A stretch of 64,000 bases of DNA from JAJEAO01 sp963667635 (GCA_965232015.1 OZ246946.1:2728001-2792000), one strand, 5' to 3'. Counted from the stretch's first letter, positions 44,748 through 53,735 are shown. Notes: generated by a model from the sequence alone, not told the origin. Program-made: numbers and translations.

Positions 44748-44915
44748 ATGACACCTCGTTCATAGGCTATGACGCAATTTGCATGGAATGCATAGACGCC
44801 GTCATAGCCGCCCCGCCCGATCGGCCGTCCCGATCTCTCGGTCGGCCTCCGGGAGGATGTAGCCCGCTCACCGGCGCTCGCCGCGCCGCACGACGGCCGC
44901 GGCGCACTCGTCGCG
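44748..44915 (-). repeat. Degenerate winged-helix relic with conserved palindrome, copy 1
   Basis: About 94 bases (44748-44841) are nearly identical to 48528-48621. The core CTATGACG (44767-44774) pairs with CGTCATAG (44800-44807), with GCATGGAATGC inside. On the minus strand the adjoining sequence reads RRGERR-stop-AGYILPEADREIGTA, a decayed counterpart of RIGERRWAYYVLAAADREIG in copy 2. The two copies bracket the ankyrin/permease operon. Confidence 0.65.
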
Positions 44916-44923
44916 TCGGGCAC

Positions 44924-47320
44924 CTACAGGCTCTTCAGCGTGGGCCATATCGGCACTCTGCGGGCCCCGAGTCCGGCCCCCGCCGATGCGGCGAGCAGCA
45001 GGAAGAGCATCAGCGCGGTTGGTCCGATCCAGATCCAGGGCTCCCCGGTCTCGGCCCACGAGACACGGCTCGCAATGAAGCGCGACAGGACGAATCCCGC
45101 GAGCGAGCCGGCGGCGATTCCGGCGGTTCCCGAAACCAGAGCTCCGCGCGCCGCGAACCAGACGAGTTCATCCGGGTGCGCCCCGAGAGCGCTCCTGACC
45201 GCGATCGAACGCTTCTGTTGGGACACGAAGCCGAGGATGTTCCCGATGATGCCGCCGATCGAGAGCAACACTCCAGCGGCCGCAAACAGTCCGAGCGCGA
45301 CCGAGGCGACGAGCGGCGCGCCGAGGCGGCCCAGGCGCCAATCACGCACTGAACCCACGCGGAGTGTGGCGAACTCGGGTCCCGCGGACCCCGGAATCCT
45401 CCCCAGCGCAGCGATCTGCTCCTCGGTGGGCGGTGCCCGGAATCGAACGACGACTTCCGCCCGCGGAGGCCCGCGGAGGGGGAGTGACGCCGAGTACGGC
45501 ACATAGGCGGTGGGCACGGTTTCTCCGGCCGGGAACAGACGAGTTTCGGAAACGATGCCGACGACGCGGGCCATGGCAGATCCGACCAGGACCGAGGCGC
45601 CGACAACCGGGCGCGAGGCGACTTCCCGGGCGAAGCCGCGATCAAGCACGGTCACCGCATCCCTTTCGTCCGTGGTAACGAATCCGCGACCCTCGAGAAC
45701 GGGAATGCGGAGCACCTCCAAGAATCCCGGGCCCACCCCTCGCACCGCGGTGCCGGAACCCGGATCCGGGCGCTGCCCGGGCCCGCCGCCGGTGAAGACG
45801 ACCATCCCGGCTTGTTCGTCGGGAAGCGAGTCCGCGTACGCCACGCTCTCAACATCCCTACGCATACGGATCGCATCGGCGAGGCGTTCGAGCAGCTCCA
45901 CTTCCCGGTGGTGCGGCAACCCGTCGTCACTTGCCCCGGTAATCCGAACACTCAGTCGGGCGAGCCGCCGATCGTCGTAGGTGTCGCGCCCGGAGAGGCG
46001 CATCCAGGCGCTCGCGCCGAGCAGGGACGTCACCCCGAGGAGCGCCGTCGCGGCCATCAACCCTGCGACGAGAGCAGGCTTCAGGGTCGTCGAGCGACCG
46101 CCCGAATTCAGTCGAGCCCCCCAGCGGTCCCGCACCGCCGAGTCGAGCGCCGGCCCGATCTCACTCAGCAGCACCGCTGTCACAGCCACTGCCGCGCCGA
46201 CCCACCCGGGGCCCCGCGCCGAAGCCGGGTCCGCATGAGAGAGGAGATCCACGCCCCACGTCGCGGAAACCGTGAGAAACCAGCGTGACAGCAGAGCGCA
46301 GCCGAGCCAGACCGCGAGACCGAGGGCGAGGATGCGCAAGGCGATCACCCCCATCTCGTCCAACCAGGTGGCGCCGAGCATTCGCCGAATGCTCGTGGAC
46401 GCGCGTTCCGCCGTCGCGCGGCTGGCCCGGAGCGTCGCGACGCTGATTCCCGCCATCAGGACGAGCAGGACAGCGCCCACCATCAGGAGGTCCAGGATCG
46501 GCCGGATGTTCCGGGTGTGCATTTCCGCGACGCGCGTCACGGCGATCCGCTCACCTTCCCCGCGCAACCCGGCGCGCCGCAGCGCGGCAGTCGCCTCGAG
46601 GGCGGCCTGCTCCGGCAGGACTCCGGCCCGAAGACGGCCGACCGTCATCGCGTAGCGAGTCGCCCCCGGCACCGGTGACACCCGTCGCGCCGGAAGCCAC
46701 AGCTCGTCCCCGGGGTTCGGAGAGACGAAGTCGGGAGGCATGACGCCGATCACTTCCGTCCGCCGGCCGTCCAGAACAAGGTGCGACCCCACCGCATTCA
46801 GGGATCCGCCCAGAATTGTCTTCCACGCCTCGTGGCTCAGGAGCACGGCGGGAGCCCCGAGATCGGGCCCGGAGAACCGAGTCCCCGCAGCTCGTCCGCC
46901 GGCCTCATGGTGGAGCGCCAGGAACGGAGTTCCCCGGGCAGGCGAGACCCCGAGCTGCTCGAACATTCCGGGCGGCGCGACTCCGGCCTGAACCGCCCGG
47001 GACATGGGACCCTCCGCAAGAACAGTCGCGGTCTCGAGGTGACCAAGCCATGCGAACGGCGCCGTGTCCCGGAGCGCCACCACTTCGTGATCCGAAAGGC
47101 GCTCGAATCCCGCGACTCCGGTTCCCACGCTTCGCAGCACCACGACCGCCGAAAGATCGCGGTACGGCAAGGCGTAGGTCGCGACCGATCGCCAGGCCGC
47201 GGCCACGGCGAGGCTGGCTCCTCCTGCGAGGGTGAGGAGGGTGGCGACGGCGGCCGTGGTCCACCAGCTCCCGGCGATAGAGCGAAGAGCCGCGGTCAGA
47301 GCGGCTCCCATCCGGGTCAC
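44924..47320 (-). CDS. ADOP-family orphan ABC permease
   Basis: 798 residues (795 if from ATG 47311). N-terminal helix TTAAVATLLTLAGGASLAVA, MacB-like core starting TYALPYRDLSAVVVLRSVG, a first FtsX half (about 270-400), a second periplasmic core (about 440-660) and the C-terminal FtsX half (SIAVRSALGAHPDELVWFAA). This is the duplicated architecture of acidobacterial orphan permeases, with no ATPase gene adjacent. It lies 25 bases downstream of an ankyrin-repeat gene. The same pair recurs at 62696-64000, where the visible N-terminus (LPYRDAEQFVQLEVRGG) is clearly paralogous. Confidence 0.88.
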   Translation of the reverse strand: MTRMGAALTAALRSIAGSWWTTAAVATLLTLAGGASLAVAAAWRSVATYALPYRDLSAVVVLRSVGTGVAGFERLSDHEVVALRDTAPFAWLGHLETATVLAEGPMSRAVQAGVAPPGMFEQLGVSPARGTPFLALHHEAGGRAAGTRFSGPDLGAPAVLLSHEAWKTILGGSLNAVGSHLVLDGRRTEVIGVMPPDFVSPNPGDELWLPARRVSPVPGATRYAMTVGRLRAGVLPEQAALEATAALRRAGLRGEGERIAVTRVAEMHTRNIRPILDLLMVGAVLLVLMAGISVATLRASRATAERASTSIRRMLGATWLDEMGVIALRILALGLAVWLGCALLSRWFLTVSATWGVDLLSHADPASARGPGWVGAAVAVTAVLLSEIGPALDSAVRDRWGARLNSGGRSTTLKPALVAGLMAATALLGVTSLLGASAWMRLSGRDTYDDRRLARLSVRITGASDDGLPHHREVELLERLADAIRMRRDVESVAYADSLPDEQAGMVVFTGGGPGQRPDPGSGTAVRGVGPGFLEVLRIPVLEGRGFVTTDERDAVTVLDRGFAREVASRPVVGASVLVGSAMARVVGIVSETRLFPAGETVPTAYVPYSASLPLRGPPRAEVVVRFRAPPTEEQIAALGRIPGSAGPEFATLRVGSVRDWRLGRLGAPLVASVALGLFAAAGVLLSIGGIIGNILGFVSQQKRSIAVRSALGAHPDELVWFAARGALVSGTAGIAAGSLAGFVLSRFIASRVSWAETGEPWIWIGPTALMLFLLLAASAGAGLGARRVPIWPTLKSL

Positions 47321-47345
47321 GGACGAAGCGTCGAGCGTCAGCCCC

Positions 47346-48119
47346 TTACGGCGGAGAAGTCGCCCGCCTCGGCGCCTCCAGCACCTCCATGAGCGCCGGA
47401 TGACCGAGCGCCGCCGCCAGAGCGCGAACCGAAACGGTCCCGTTCGACGCTGCGGGATCGGCGCCCGCCTCGATCAGCAGGCGAGCGAGAGCCAATCGCT
47501 CCGTCTCGCTGACCTCCAGAGCCATGCCCGGCGGCGCTTGTCCTGACCGCGCGAGGGTCCATCCGAAGAGGAGGGCTGCGAGCGGCGTCATGTCGTTCGG
47601 AGGACCCGCGGCGCTCGGATCCGCCCCCGCCGCCAGCAGCCGTCTCGCGGCTCCGACCCGGGCGAAGAGAGCGGCCCGCCCCAGCGCCGCGCTGCCCGAT
47701 GAGTCGAGCGCCTCGATATGCGCCCCCCGGGCGATCAGCAGCTCGAGCGTCTCGGCCGAATCCGCCTGTGCGGCTCGGTGGAGCGCCGATGTTCCGCCGC
47801 TTCGGGCATCGGGCGACACTCCCGAGTCCAGCAGGCGGCGCACCGTCTCCGGATCGTCGCCGAGGGCGGCCGCCACGAGCTGGCCTTCGCGGCTGTCATC
47901 ACTCCGGGCGTCGGGGACGGCGCCCGCCGGCCGCGCGCCGGACATGGACACTCGCACTCGGCTGCTCTCCTGATCGCCACCCGCTGCCGGGTCCTCCTGG
48001 CTCGGGCTCCGCACCGACCGGACCGCCAGAACGCCAACGGCCGCGAGCACCGCGAGGGCCACAACCAAGAGCCACCGCCGCGCCCCGCTCCGCCCGCGGT
48101 GCGAAAAGTCCAAAGTCAC
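47346..48119 (-). CDS. Membrane-anchored ankyrin-repeat protein
   Basis: 257 residues. A basic N-terminus and one helix (about 16-34, WLLVVALAVLAAVGVLAV) predict an anchored protein with its C-terminal domain in the periplasm. A low-complexity linker precedes about four to five ankyrin-type repeats: DDPETVRRLLDSGVSPDARS, TSALHRAAQADSAETLELLI, AALGRAALFARVGAARRLLA and LALARLLIEAGADPAAS. Translation from GTG 48119. Upstream partner of an ADOP permease. A paralog at 62696-63523 is in the same order relative to another permease, implying a functional link. Confidence 0.85.
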   Translation of the reverse strand: MTLDFSHRGRSGARRWLLVVALAVLAAVGVLAVRSVRSPSQEDPAAGGDQESSRVRVSMSGARPAGAVPDARSDDSREGQLVAAALGDDPETVRRLLDSGVSPDARSGGTSALHRAAQADSAETLELLIARGAHIEALDSSGSAALGRAALFARVGAARRLLAAGADPSAAGPPNDMTPLAALLFGWTLARSGQAPPGMALEVSETERLALARLLIEAGADPAASNGTVSVRALAAALGHPALMEVLEAPRRATSPP

Positions 48120-48192
48120 GACGGGCTCACCCTGCGCTCACGCCGGGATCACGGCCGGCACTCACTCGCGGAGATGACGGCCACGAATCCGG

Positions 48193-48354
48193 TCAGATGC
48201 ACACGAGCGTCGAGCCACACCCGACGAGGTTGCCCGCCGTGTCGTAGATGCAGAAACACACCACGAAGCATTGATCCTGTGCCCAGGCAATCGACGCCGC
48301 GACGGGAGCAACCAAGGCGACGAGCGCGGAGAGAAACGCAGCAACAGGCTTCTT
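48193..48354 (-). pseudogene. Short exported Cys-rich peptide lacking a start codon
   Basis: 53 codons read KKPVAAFLSALVALVAPVAA then SIAWAQDQCFVVCFCIYDTA and GNLVGCGSTLVCI-stop: a signal peptide and a ~28-residue mature peptide with five cysteines. A GGAGG lies at 48366-48370. At the proper spacing the sequence is ATAGAAGAAG instead of ATGAAGAAG, so one extra A destroys the ATG and puts TAG before the frame. It is 73 bases upstream of the ankyrin gene on the same strand. Decayed gene or sequencing error; function unknown. Confidence 0.5.
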
Positions 48355-48527
48355 CTATGGATCAACCTCCATCATGAAAAGGCGATTCTACCCCATCGGC
48401 TGCACGGGCTCACACCCGCTGGAGGCGGGGGACTGGGGGACCGGTCCGGCACGAGGAGAGCGCGAGCTGGAAGACTCGTCGTCACCGCCTTCGGCCTCCG
48501 ACTCGGCCCGGCGGCCGCCGCCAAGTC

Positions 48528-48700
48528 ATGACACAGCGTTCATGGCCTATGACGCAATTTGCATGGAATGCATGACGGCGTCATAGCCGCCCCGCCCGAT
48601 CGGCCGTCCCGATCTCTCGGTCCGCCGCCGCGAGGACGTAGTACGCCCATCGTCGCTCGCCGATCCGACGGATGACGCGCTGCTTCGCCAAGCCGGCTGA
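48528..48700 (-). repeat. Degenerate winged-helix relic with conserved palindrome, copy 2
   Basis: Second copy of the repeat at 44748-44915. The palindrome CTATGACGC..GCGTCATAG is perfect over nine bases. The minus strand reads LAKQRVIRRIGERRWAYYVL then AAADREIGTADRAGRL-stop, resembling the C-terminal winged helix of a regulator, but an in-frame TAG precedes it. Just before it on the plus strand, VTAFGLRLGPAAAAKS resembles the signal peptide of the 44050-44700 protein, so the duplicated segment may once have been longer. Nothing recognisable lies in 48701-48945. Confidence 0.6.
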
Positions 48701-48945
48701 GCAGGCGAGTGGCTATGGATGGCATCATAGCGAGCAGGAACTCCGACAGACATGTTGCCGGGAGACTCAACGGACTGGTCGGAGGCCTGCGCGACGTCAG
48801 TGTCGGGCGGGGGCGTCGTGTCGGAGGACGCCGGGGCCTCGACCGACCAGGGCGAAGCCGCGTCACCCGGACGCGGCGAGACTCTCCGCGGGCCAGGGGG
48901 CGCGGGACGCCGGTTGTGGAGGCCCCGGGATCCTGGGGGCGTGAG

Positions 48946-51219
48946 CTAACCCGGCACCCAGTACCAGGTCGCCTTGACGATGAGCTCCCGATCGTGGCGG
49001 ATGTCCGCCGGCGAGGCGCTCCATGGGCGGTGGTCGTTGTACACGACGTAGAGGTCGCTTCCGGGACGCCAGGTCCACCGCAACTGGACATTCCCGGAGA
49101 AGTCCCCTTCGTCGTCGTTCCACTGGAGCAGCGCCCGCACGAAGGCATCCGGTGAGAGCGCCGCGAGACCGCGCAGCACGATCAGGTTCGTCTCGAAGTC
49201 CCCGCCTTCCTGGGGCAGCCGAACCCGGTTCCGCGAGTAGTTGATCTGAAACCGCAGCCGGGGATGGGGACGCACCGCCACCCCCGGGGAGAGCACGCGC
49301 AGCTCCCCGTCGAAGAAGCCGGTCTCCATCGCGAACAGATTGAGTGAAACGCGACGGCTGCGGGAGGTCTCGAGCATCGTCATGAGGTTCGTCGTCCGGT
49401 ACTCCCCGGCCGCGATCTCCACCCCGTCCCGCAGCTCGAAGGCCTCGTCGAGTCCCTCGATCTGGCGCGACACGTTGAAGAAGAAGCTGCTGCCGTCCTC
49501 GAACAGGAAATAGGGACCGAATTCGTAGCGACCACTCTGGAGGGCGCCGTCGGCCTCGGTGATCCACTCGATTCCCGGACCCGCGAAGATCTGCCGGATG
49601 CCGAAACGGCCGGGGCGGGGTTTCCAGAGCGCCTGGGATCTCAGTTTCCGGACCCCCCGTCGAGGGACGAACCCCATCGGCGAGTCGAAGTCCTCGCCGA
49701 TGTGAACGAAGTCCCCGAACAGGCTCCACAGATCGTTCGCCGCCTCGCCGTGGAGGCCGGCCGCGGTCTGCGATCCCGACGGCTCCAGACCGGCCTCGTC
49801 CGCACCCGAGCTCCGGGCCGCCCACCCGCTGAGGCGGGTCAGGTCGCTCGGGGCCCAGGAGAAGTCGGCGGCCACGACCCGGTGGGATCCGCGACCGACT
49901 CCATTCGCCAACGCCCCTGCCGGACTGGAGTCCGGCGCTCCAACGCCAGCGGCCACGACCCGGTGGGAACCGCCCCCGGCCTCGCTCCGGTCGAGCGCCA
50001 GGGCGCCGACCGAGCTGCGCGCCAGCACATCCCGTCGGAGCCGCACCGCGGAGAACGCGGTGGCGGGCGCAACGCCTGCCGCCTCCTGCTGGCGGATGTG
50101 GAAGGCGCCCACGTCGGTCGAGCCCATCTTGCCGGTGATTCGGGCTCCGCCGAGGATCGGGACGATGTCCCCATCGTCCGAGAGCCCGATGCGACGGCTG
50201 AAGAAGAGCAGCGTCTGCGGCGGCTCGAAGGGAAGCGTGGTCTCGCCAACCTGGAAGAGCCCGGCGTTTTCGAGGAAGAAATCGCGCTGTTCGGGGAAGA
50301 ACAGCTCGAACCGGGTCAGGTTCACCTGCTGCTCGTCGGCCTCCACCTGGGCGAAGTCGGTGTTGACCGTGAGGTCGAGGTTCAGGTTCGGCCCGAGGGC
50401 CACCTTGGCGTCGAGCCCCAGGTCGCCGTCGGTCTCGCGCTCCTCCTCCACGACGGTCGAAGAAGCGGAGCCGAATGGCTTCAGCTTGATCCGCCCCCCG
50501 GGACGCGCGGGGGCCAGTCCCTCGACGACGCCATAGGCGGACACCCGCCAGCGGGCGTTGAAGCCCCAGTCGTTGCTGATCTCGGCCCACCAGCTCTCCT
50601 CGCGGGTGCGCGCCACCGAGCGCCCGAAGTTCACCCCGAACGCGGTCGCGCCCGCCGGAAATCGCAGCGTCTCGAACGGAATGACCATCTCGGTGACCCA
50701 ACCGGATGGCGTCCGTCGCGAACCGGCGGCCCACACGCCGTCCCACTCGTTGTTCACTGCGGCGCCCTCGTTCTGCACCAACCCGTCGAGTCGGGTCCCG
50801 ACGGCGTTCGTCGCGAAGAAGAACGCGTTCCGGTGATCGTGGTAGGTGTCGAGGGCGACCAGGAAGTTGTCGTCGCTCTCGAGTTCGGAATCTCGGCGAT
50901 ACTCGCGGGCGACGACCTGATCGGGGTCGGGATCCGAGAGCCGGGCGCCGATCAGGAGGGCGTCCTCGGTAATCGCGATCAGCACCTCGGTCGGGAACGT
51001 GGCCGGCTCGCCGAAGCGGGGCTCCTGCTGGATGAAGGCCCCGGTCGTCGCGGCGAGACGCCAGACGTCCTCGTCGAGCCGGCCGTCGGCCACCGGGGTC
51101 TCATCCACGAGCGGGGCGACGACAGACCGGGGACCTTGTTCGTCGGCCGCCGACGGGTTCGGAGACGCGAGGAGGAAGAGCGCGACGACCGCCGTCGCGG
51201 CGGAACGGAACCGGCTCAT
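48946..51219 (-). CDS. DUF5916/CBM9-like outer-membrane barrel protein
   Basis: 757 residues. Signal peptide (about 1-25), a CBM9-like N-terminal domain (about 40-200: DGRLDEDVWRLAATTGAFIQ; NFLVALDTYHDHRNAFFFAT; WVTEMVIPFETLRF), then the DUF5916 beta-barrel (VNTDFAQVEADEQQVNLTRF; ELFFPEQRDFFLENAGLF). The role is unknown; family members are abundant in Acidobacteriota and Gemmatimonadota. The ATG overlaps the ccmB stop (ATGA), placing it in the cytochrome c maturation operon. A 27-codon insertion carries a dispersed palindromic repeat and duplicates GSHRVVAA. Confidence 0.88.
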   Translation of the reverse strand: MSRFRSAATAVVALFLLASPNPSAADEQGPRSVVAPLVDETPVADGRLDEDVWRLAATTGAFIQQEPRFGEPATFPTEVLIAITEDALLIGARLSDPDPDQVVAREYRRDSELESDDNFLVALDTYHDHRNAFFFATNAVGTRLDGLVQNEGAAVNNEWDGVWAAGSRRTPSGWVTEMVIPFETLRFPAGATAFGVNFGRSVARTREESWWAEISNDWGFNARWRVSAYGVVEGLAPARPGGRIKLKPFGSASSTVVEEERETDGDLGLDAKVALGPNLNLDLTVNTDFAQVEADEQQVNLTRFELFFPEQRDFFLENAGLFQVGETTLPFEPPQTLLFFSRRIGLSDDGDIVPILGGARITGKMGSTDVGAFHIRQQEAAGVAPATAFSAVRLRRDVLARSSVGALALDRSEAGGGSHRVVAAGVGAPDSSPAGALANGVGRGSHRVVAADFSWAPSDLTRLSGWAARSSGADEAGLEPSGSQTAAGLHGEAANDLWSLFGDFVHIGEDFDSPMGFVPRRGVRKLRSQALWKPRPGRFGIRQIFAGPGIEWITEADGALQSGRYEFGPYFLFEDGSSFFFNVSRQIEGLDEAFELRDGVEIAAGEYRTTNLMTMLETSRSRRVSLNLFAMETGFFDGELRVLSPGVAVRPHPRLRFQINYSRNRVRLPQEGGDFETNLIVLRGLAALSPDAFVRALLQWNDDEGDFSGNVQLRWTWRPGSDLYVVYNDHRPWSASPADIRHDRELIVKATWYWVPG
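49868..49968 (-). repeat. In-frame 81-bp duplication carrying a palindromic repeat
   Basis: GCGGCCACGACCCGGTGGGA occurs at 49868-49887 and again at 49949-49968, exactly 81 bases (27 codons) apart. The intervening segment contains the dispersed repeat (49919-49942) and is translated as VGAPDSSPAGALANGVG within the DUF5916 gene. Confidence 0.85.
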
Positions 51220-51899
51220 TCCTCGAGCACCGCGTCGAAGACCATCGCCGAGACCGCGACGAAGGCGGCCGAGGCGAGCAGCAGGAACCGGATCGCTTCC
51301 CACGTCGGCTCCCCGCCGGCGGCGGCGCGGGCCCCGGTGACGCCCGCGATCAGCAGCGGGGCGGCGAGGGGAAACAGCAGGAGAGGCAGGAGCACTTCCC
51401 GAACCGGCGTCGAGGCGCAAATCGCCGCCACCGTGACGCCGAGCGAGAGAAAGGCGAAGGAGCCGCACAGGAACACGAGGCCGAGGACCAGAAGACCCAC
51501 TACGCCCCGACCGCCATCAAGGTTCGCCTGGAACAGCAGCTCGTAGAGCCCGATCACCGGAACCTGGATGCTGAACAGGAGCACGGCGCCCGATCCGAGC
51601 TTGCCGAAGTAGATGGCGGAGCGATCCGTCGGGCCGAGCATCAGCCCGTGGATCGCCATCGCTTCGGTCTCGGGGGCGAAGCTGCGGTAGAGGCCGAGAG
51701 TGCCCGCGAGCAGGAAGGCGACCCAGAGGACGCCGGGCGCAAGCGCTTCCGCCTCGGGGCCGTCGAGGCCTACGGCGAAGTGCATCACGAGCAGGACGAG
51801 CGCCGAGAACAGCAGCATCGCCGGGACCCGCTCGCGGGAACGCAGCTCGCGCCGCAACTCGTGCGCGGCGATGACGGCGGCGGCGCGAAAGAGGCTCAC
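51216..51899 (-). CDS. ccmB: Heme exporter permease CcmB
   Basis: 227-residue integral membrane subunit of the CcmAB transporter of System I cytochrome c maturation. Six hydrophobic segments, with VIAAHELRRELRSRERVPAM at the start and LMLGPTDRSAIYFGKLGSG in a loop, as in the family. It uses GTG 51899, overlapping the ccmA stop by four bases. CcmAB uses ATP to release holo-CcmE from CcmC; here no ccmC follows. The next gene is a DUF5916 barrel protein. Confidence 0.92.
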   Translation of the reverse strand: MSLFRAAAVIAAHELRRELRSRERVPAMLLFSALVLLVMHFAVGLDGPEAEALAPGVLWVAFLLAGTLGLYRSFAPETEAMAIHGLMLGPTDRSAIYFGKLGSGAVLLFSIQVPVIGLYELLFQANLDGGRGVVGLLVLGLVFLCGSFAFLSLGVTVAAICASTPVREVLLPLLLFPLAAPLLIAGVTGARAAAGGEPTWEAIRFLLLASAAFVAVSAMVFDAVLEE

Positions 51900-52612
51900 G
51901 ATCCCGTCCGCGACGCCCGGCCGAGGGACGCCTGCCGATACACCCGATGCGCCATGTCGCGGTCGGCGGCCGGTCCCTCGTGGATGACCCGGCCGCGCCG
52001 GAGCACGACGAACCGGTCCGCCACCGCGAGGCCGCGGTCCACATCGTGGGTGGCGGTGATCAGCGCGGCCCCCCGCTCCCTGGCCTCGCGGATCCGGTCG
52101 AACAGCCGCTCCCCGGCGGCGGCGTCGAGTCCGGAGAAGGGCTCGTCGAGCAGGAGGAGGTCGGGGCCATGCAGGAGGGCGCGGGCGAGCGTGGCCCGCT
52201 GGGCGGTCCCCCGCGAGAGCCACCGGGCCGGCGTATCGGCGACCGCGGCCAGACCGTGGTGGACGAGCAGGTCGTCGAGATTCGTGGCGGCCCGGTGGAG
52301 CCGCCGGTGGAATTCCAGGTTCTCCCGCACCGTGAGCTCGGGATAAAGCAGCGAGTGATGCGAGGCGAACCCGATCCAGCCGCGCGCTCCCGGAAAAGCC
52401 TCCCGGGCGGCGACGCCCCGGTAGCGGAGCGTCCCCGTCGAGGGACGGGCGAGGCTGGCGGAGAGCCGCAGCAGGGTCGTCTTGCCGGCCCCGTTGGGAC
52501 CCAGGAGGCACACGCTCTCCCCGGCCGCCACCCGAAGGCTCACATCGTCCACCGCGGGCACGCCCCGGAAGCGACGGGTGACCCGCTCCGCCTCGAACAC
52601 CGGAGCGGACAC
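51896..52612 (-). CDS. ccmA: Heme exporter ATPase CcmA
   Basis: 238-residue ABC ATPase. Walker A CLLGPNGAGKTTLLRLSASL, signature region WLSRGTAQRATLARALLHGP (LSRGT in place of LSGGQ, within the CcmA range), Walker B LLLLDEPFSGLD, H-loop ITATHDVD. Context with ccmB makes the call secure. Starts at GTG 52612. The preceding gene is an exported single-helix protein 16 bases away. Confidence 0.93.
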   Translation of the reverse strand: MSAPVFEAERVTRRFRGVPAVDDVSLRVAAGESVCLLGPNGAGKTTLLRLSASLARPSTGTLRYRGVAAREAFPGARGWIGFASHHSLLYPELTVRENLEFHRRLHRAATNLDDLLVHHGLAAVADTPARWLSRGTAQRATLARALLHGPDLLLLDEPFSGLDAAAGERLFDRIREARERGAALITATHDVDRGLAVADRFVVLRRGRVIHEGPAADRDMAHRVYRQASLGRASRTGS

Positions 52613-52628
52613 CGTCGGCCCCGAGCGC

Positions 52629-53735
52629 TCAGGCCCCGGTGGGGGGGGTGCGGCGCGCCTCGCTTCCGGCCGAGCCGCGAGGAAGCGCCCGGTGCAGAAG
52701 CCCGAAACCGAGGGCCGCCGCCATCAGAAGCGCGATCGCCCACTTCGAGGCGAGCGTCGGATCCGGGAGTCGTCCGACCGTGCCGACGTCGGACCCGTCG
52801 CCGGCGCCCGACTGCACCGGGGGAAGCGCGCGGCCGGTCGCCGTCGTCTCGGGGGGAGACGACCCGCCGCTCAGGACCAGCCCGACCGGCTCCCCCGCAG
52901 CGACGTCGAATTTGCGGGCCGCGGTGAGCCCGGCGGCCTCGTCGGCGCCCAGCAGTTCCCACCCCGGCGCCGCATCCGGGGGCAGGGCGAGCTCGATGTC
53001 GGGGGGCGAGGCGAGGAGCATGACCTCCGGGCTCGCTCGGGGCGCCACCAGCCGCACTTCGTGCCGTTCGCCCTCGTAAGCCACCTCCCAGTTCAGGATG
53101 AGCTCGGTCTCGCCCGGCTTGAACGCGGTCCGGATCGCCCACGCACCACCGGTTCCAACCGGGAAGGGGCTCTGCGGAACCGGCATCCCGGTCGCCCCGG
53201 TGGCGCTGACCGACGGCGGCCCGCGCCGAACCGGCTCGTCGGGCAGGAAAAACCGCAGCGTCTCGTCGGCGAGGAAGGTGCGGGGGGGATCGGTCCGGTT
53301 CTCGACGACCAGAATGTGATCCACGCGCAGCGCATCGCCCGCCGATCGGGGCAGCCGCCGGTAGAGGGCGCGCCAGGTCACGAGGCCGATGTCGGGCTCC
53401 GACCACTCGCCGAACGGGTCGTACACCGTGAGTTCCACATCCGCGCTCCCGTCGGAGCCGAGACGGATGGGCTCGTTGTAGTTCACCCCCCGGTAACTCG
53501 CCTGGACCAGCCACGGCCGGGGGGTCGCGTCGCCGGGCGCTTCGAGAACGAGCTCCGGTCCCGCGTTCTCGGCGGAGGCGACCGGATCCATCGCCTCCCC
53601 GAGCCGGTAGAGAGTGACGAGCTCGGCCGTCGCCGGCTCCCCGGTCGTGCCGTTCAGGAGACGGACCCGCACCGGTCCGGCGAACGCGCTCCCCGACGCC
53701 AGGAGGAACGCCGCCACCAGGAGGAGCCGGGTCAC
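52629..53735 (-). CDS. Exported single-helix membrane protein in the ccm operon, unknown function
   Basis: 368 residues. Signal peptide (LLLVAAFLLASGSAFAG), a first beta domain like a carboxypeptidase-regulatory Ig fold (VRVRLLNGTTGEPATAELVT; GSADVELTVYDPFGEW), a second beta domain (VDHILVVENRTDPPRTFLAD), a linker and one C-terminal helix (WAIALLMAAALGFGLLHRAL) with a short tail. Located between ccmI- and ccmA-like genes and coupled to the former by a GTGA overlap. Similar proteins occur in ccm loci of related phyla as far as I recall, but no function is established. Confidence 0.75.
   Translation of the reverse strand: MTRLLLVAAFLLASGSAFAGPVRVRLLNGTTGEPATAELVTLYRLGEAMDPVASAENAGPELVLEAPGDATPRPWLVQASYRGVNYNEPIRLGSDGSADVELTVYDPFGEWSEPDIGLVTWRALYRRLPRSAGDALRVDHILVVENRTDPPRTFLADETLRFFLPDEPVRRGPPSVSATGATGMPVPQSPFPVGTGGAWAIRTAFKPGETELILNWEVAYEGERHEVRLVAPRASPEVMLLASPPDIELALPPDAAPGWELLGADEAAGLTAARKFDVAAGEPVGLVLSGGSSPPETTATGRALPPVQSGAGDGSDVGTVGRLPDPTLASKWAIALLMAAALGFGLLHRALPRGSAGSEARRTPPTGA

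Noticed and set aside
44767..44807. tRNA or riboswitch at the CTATGACG..CGTCATAG palindrome
   Set aside because: No cloverleaf or known aptamer core, and it sits at the end of a decayed winged-helix frame rather than in a leader.
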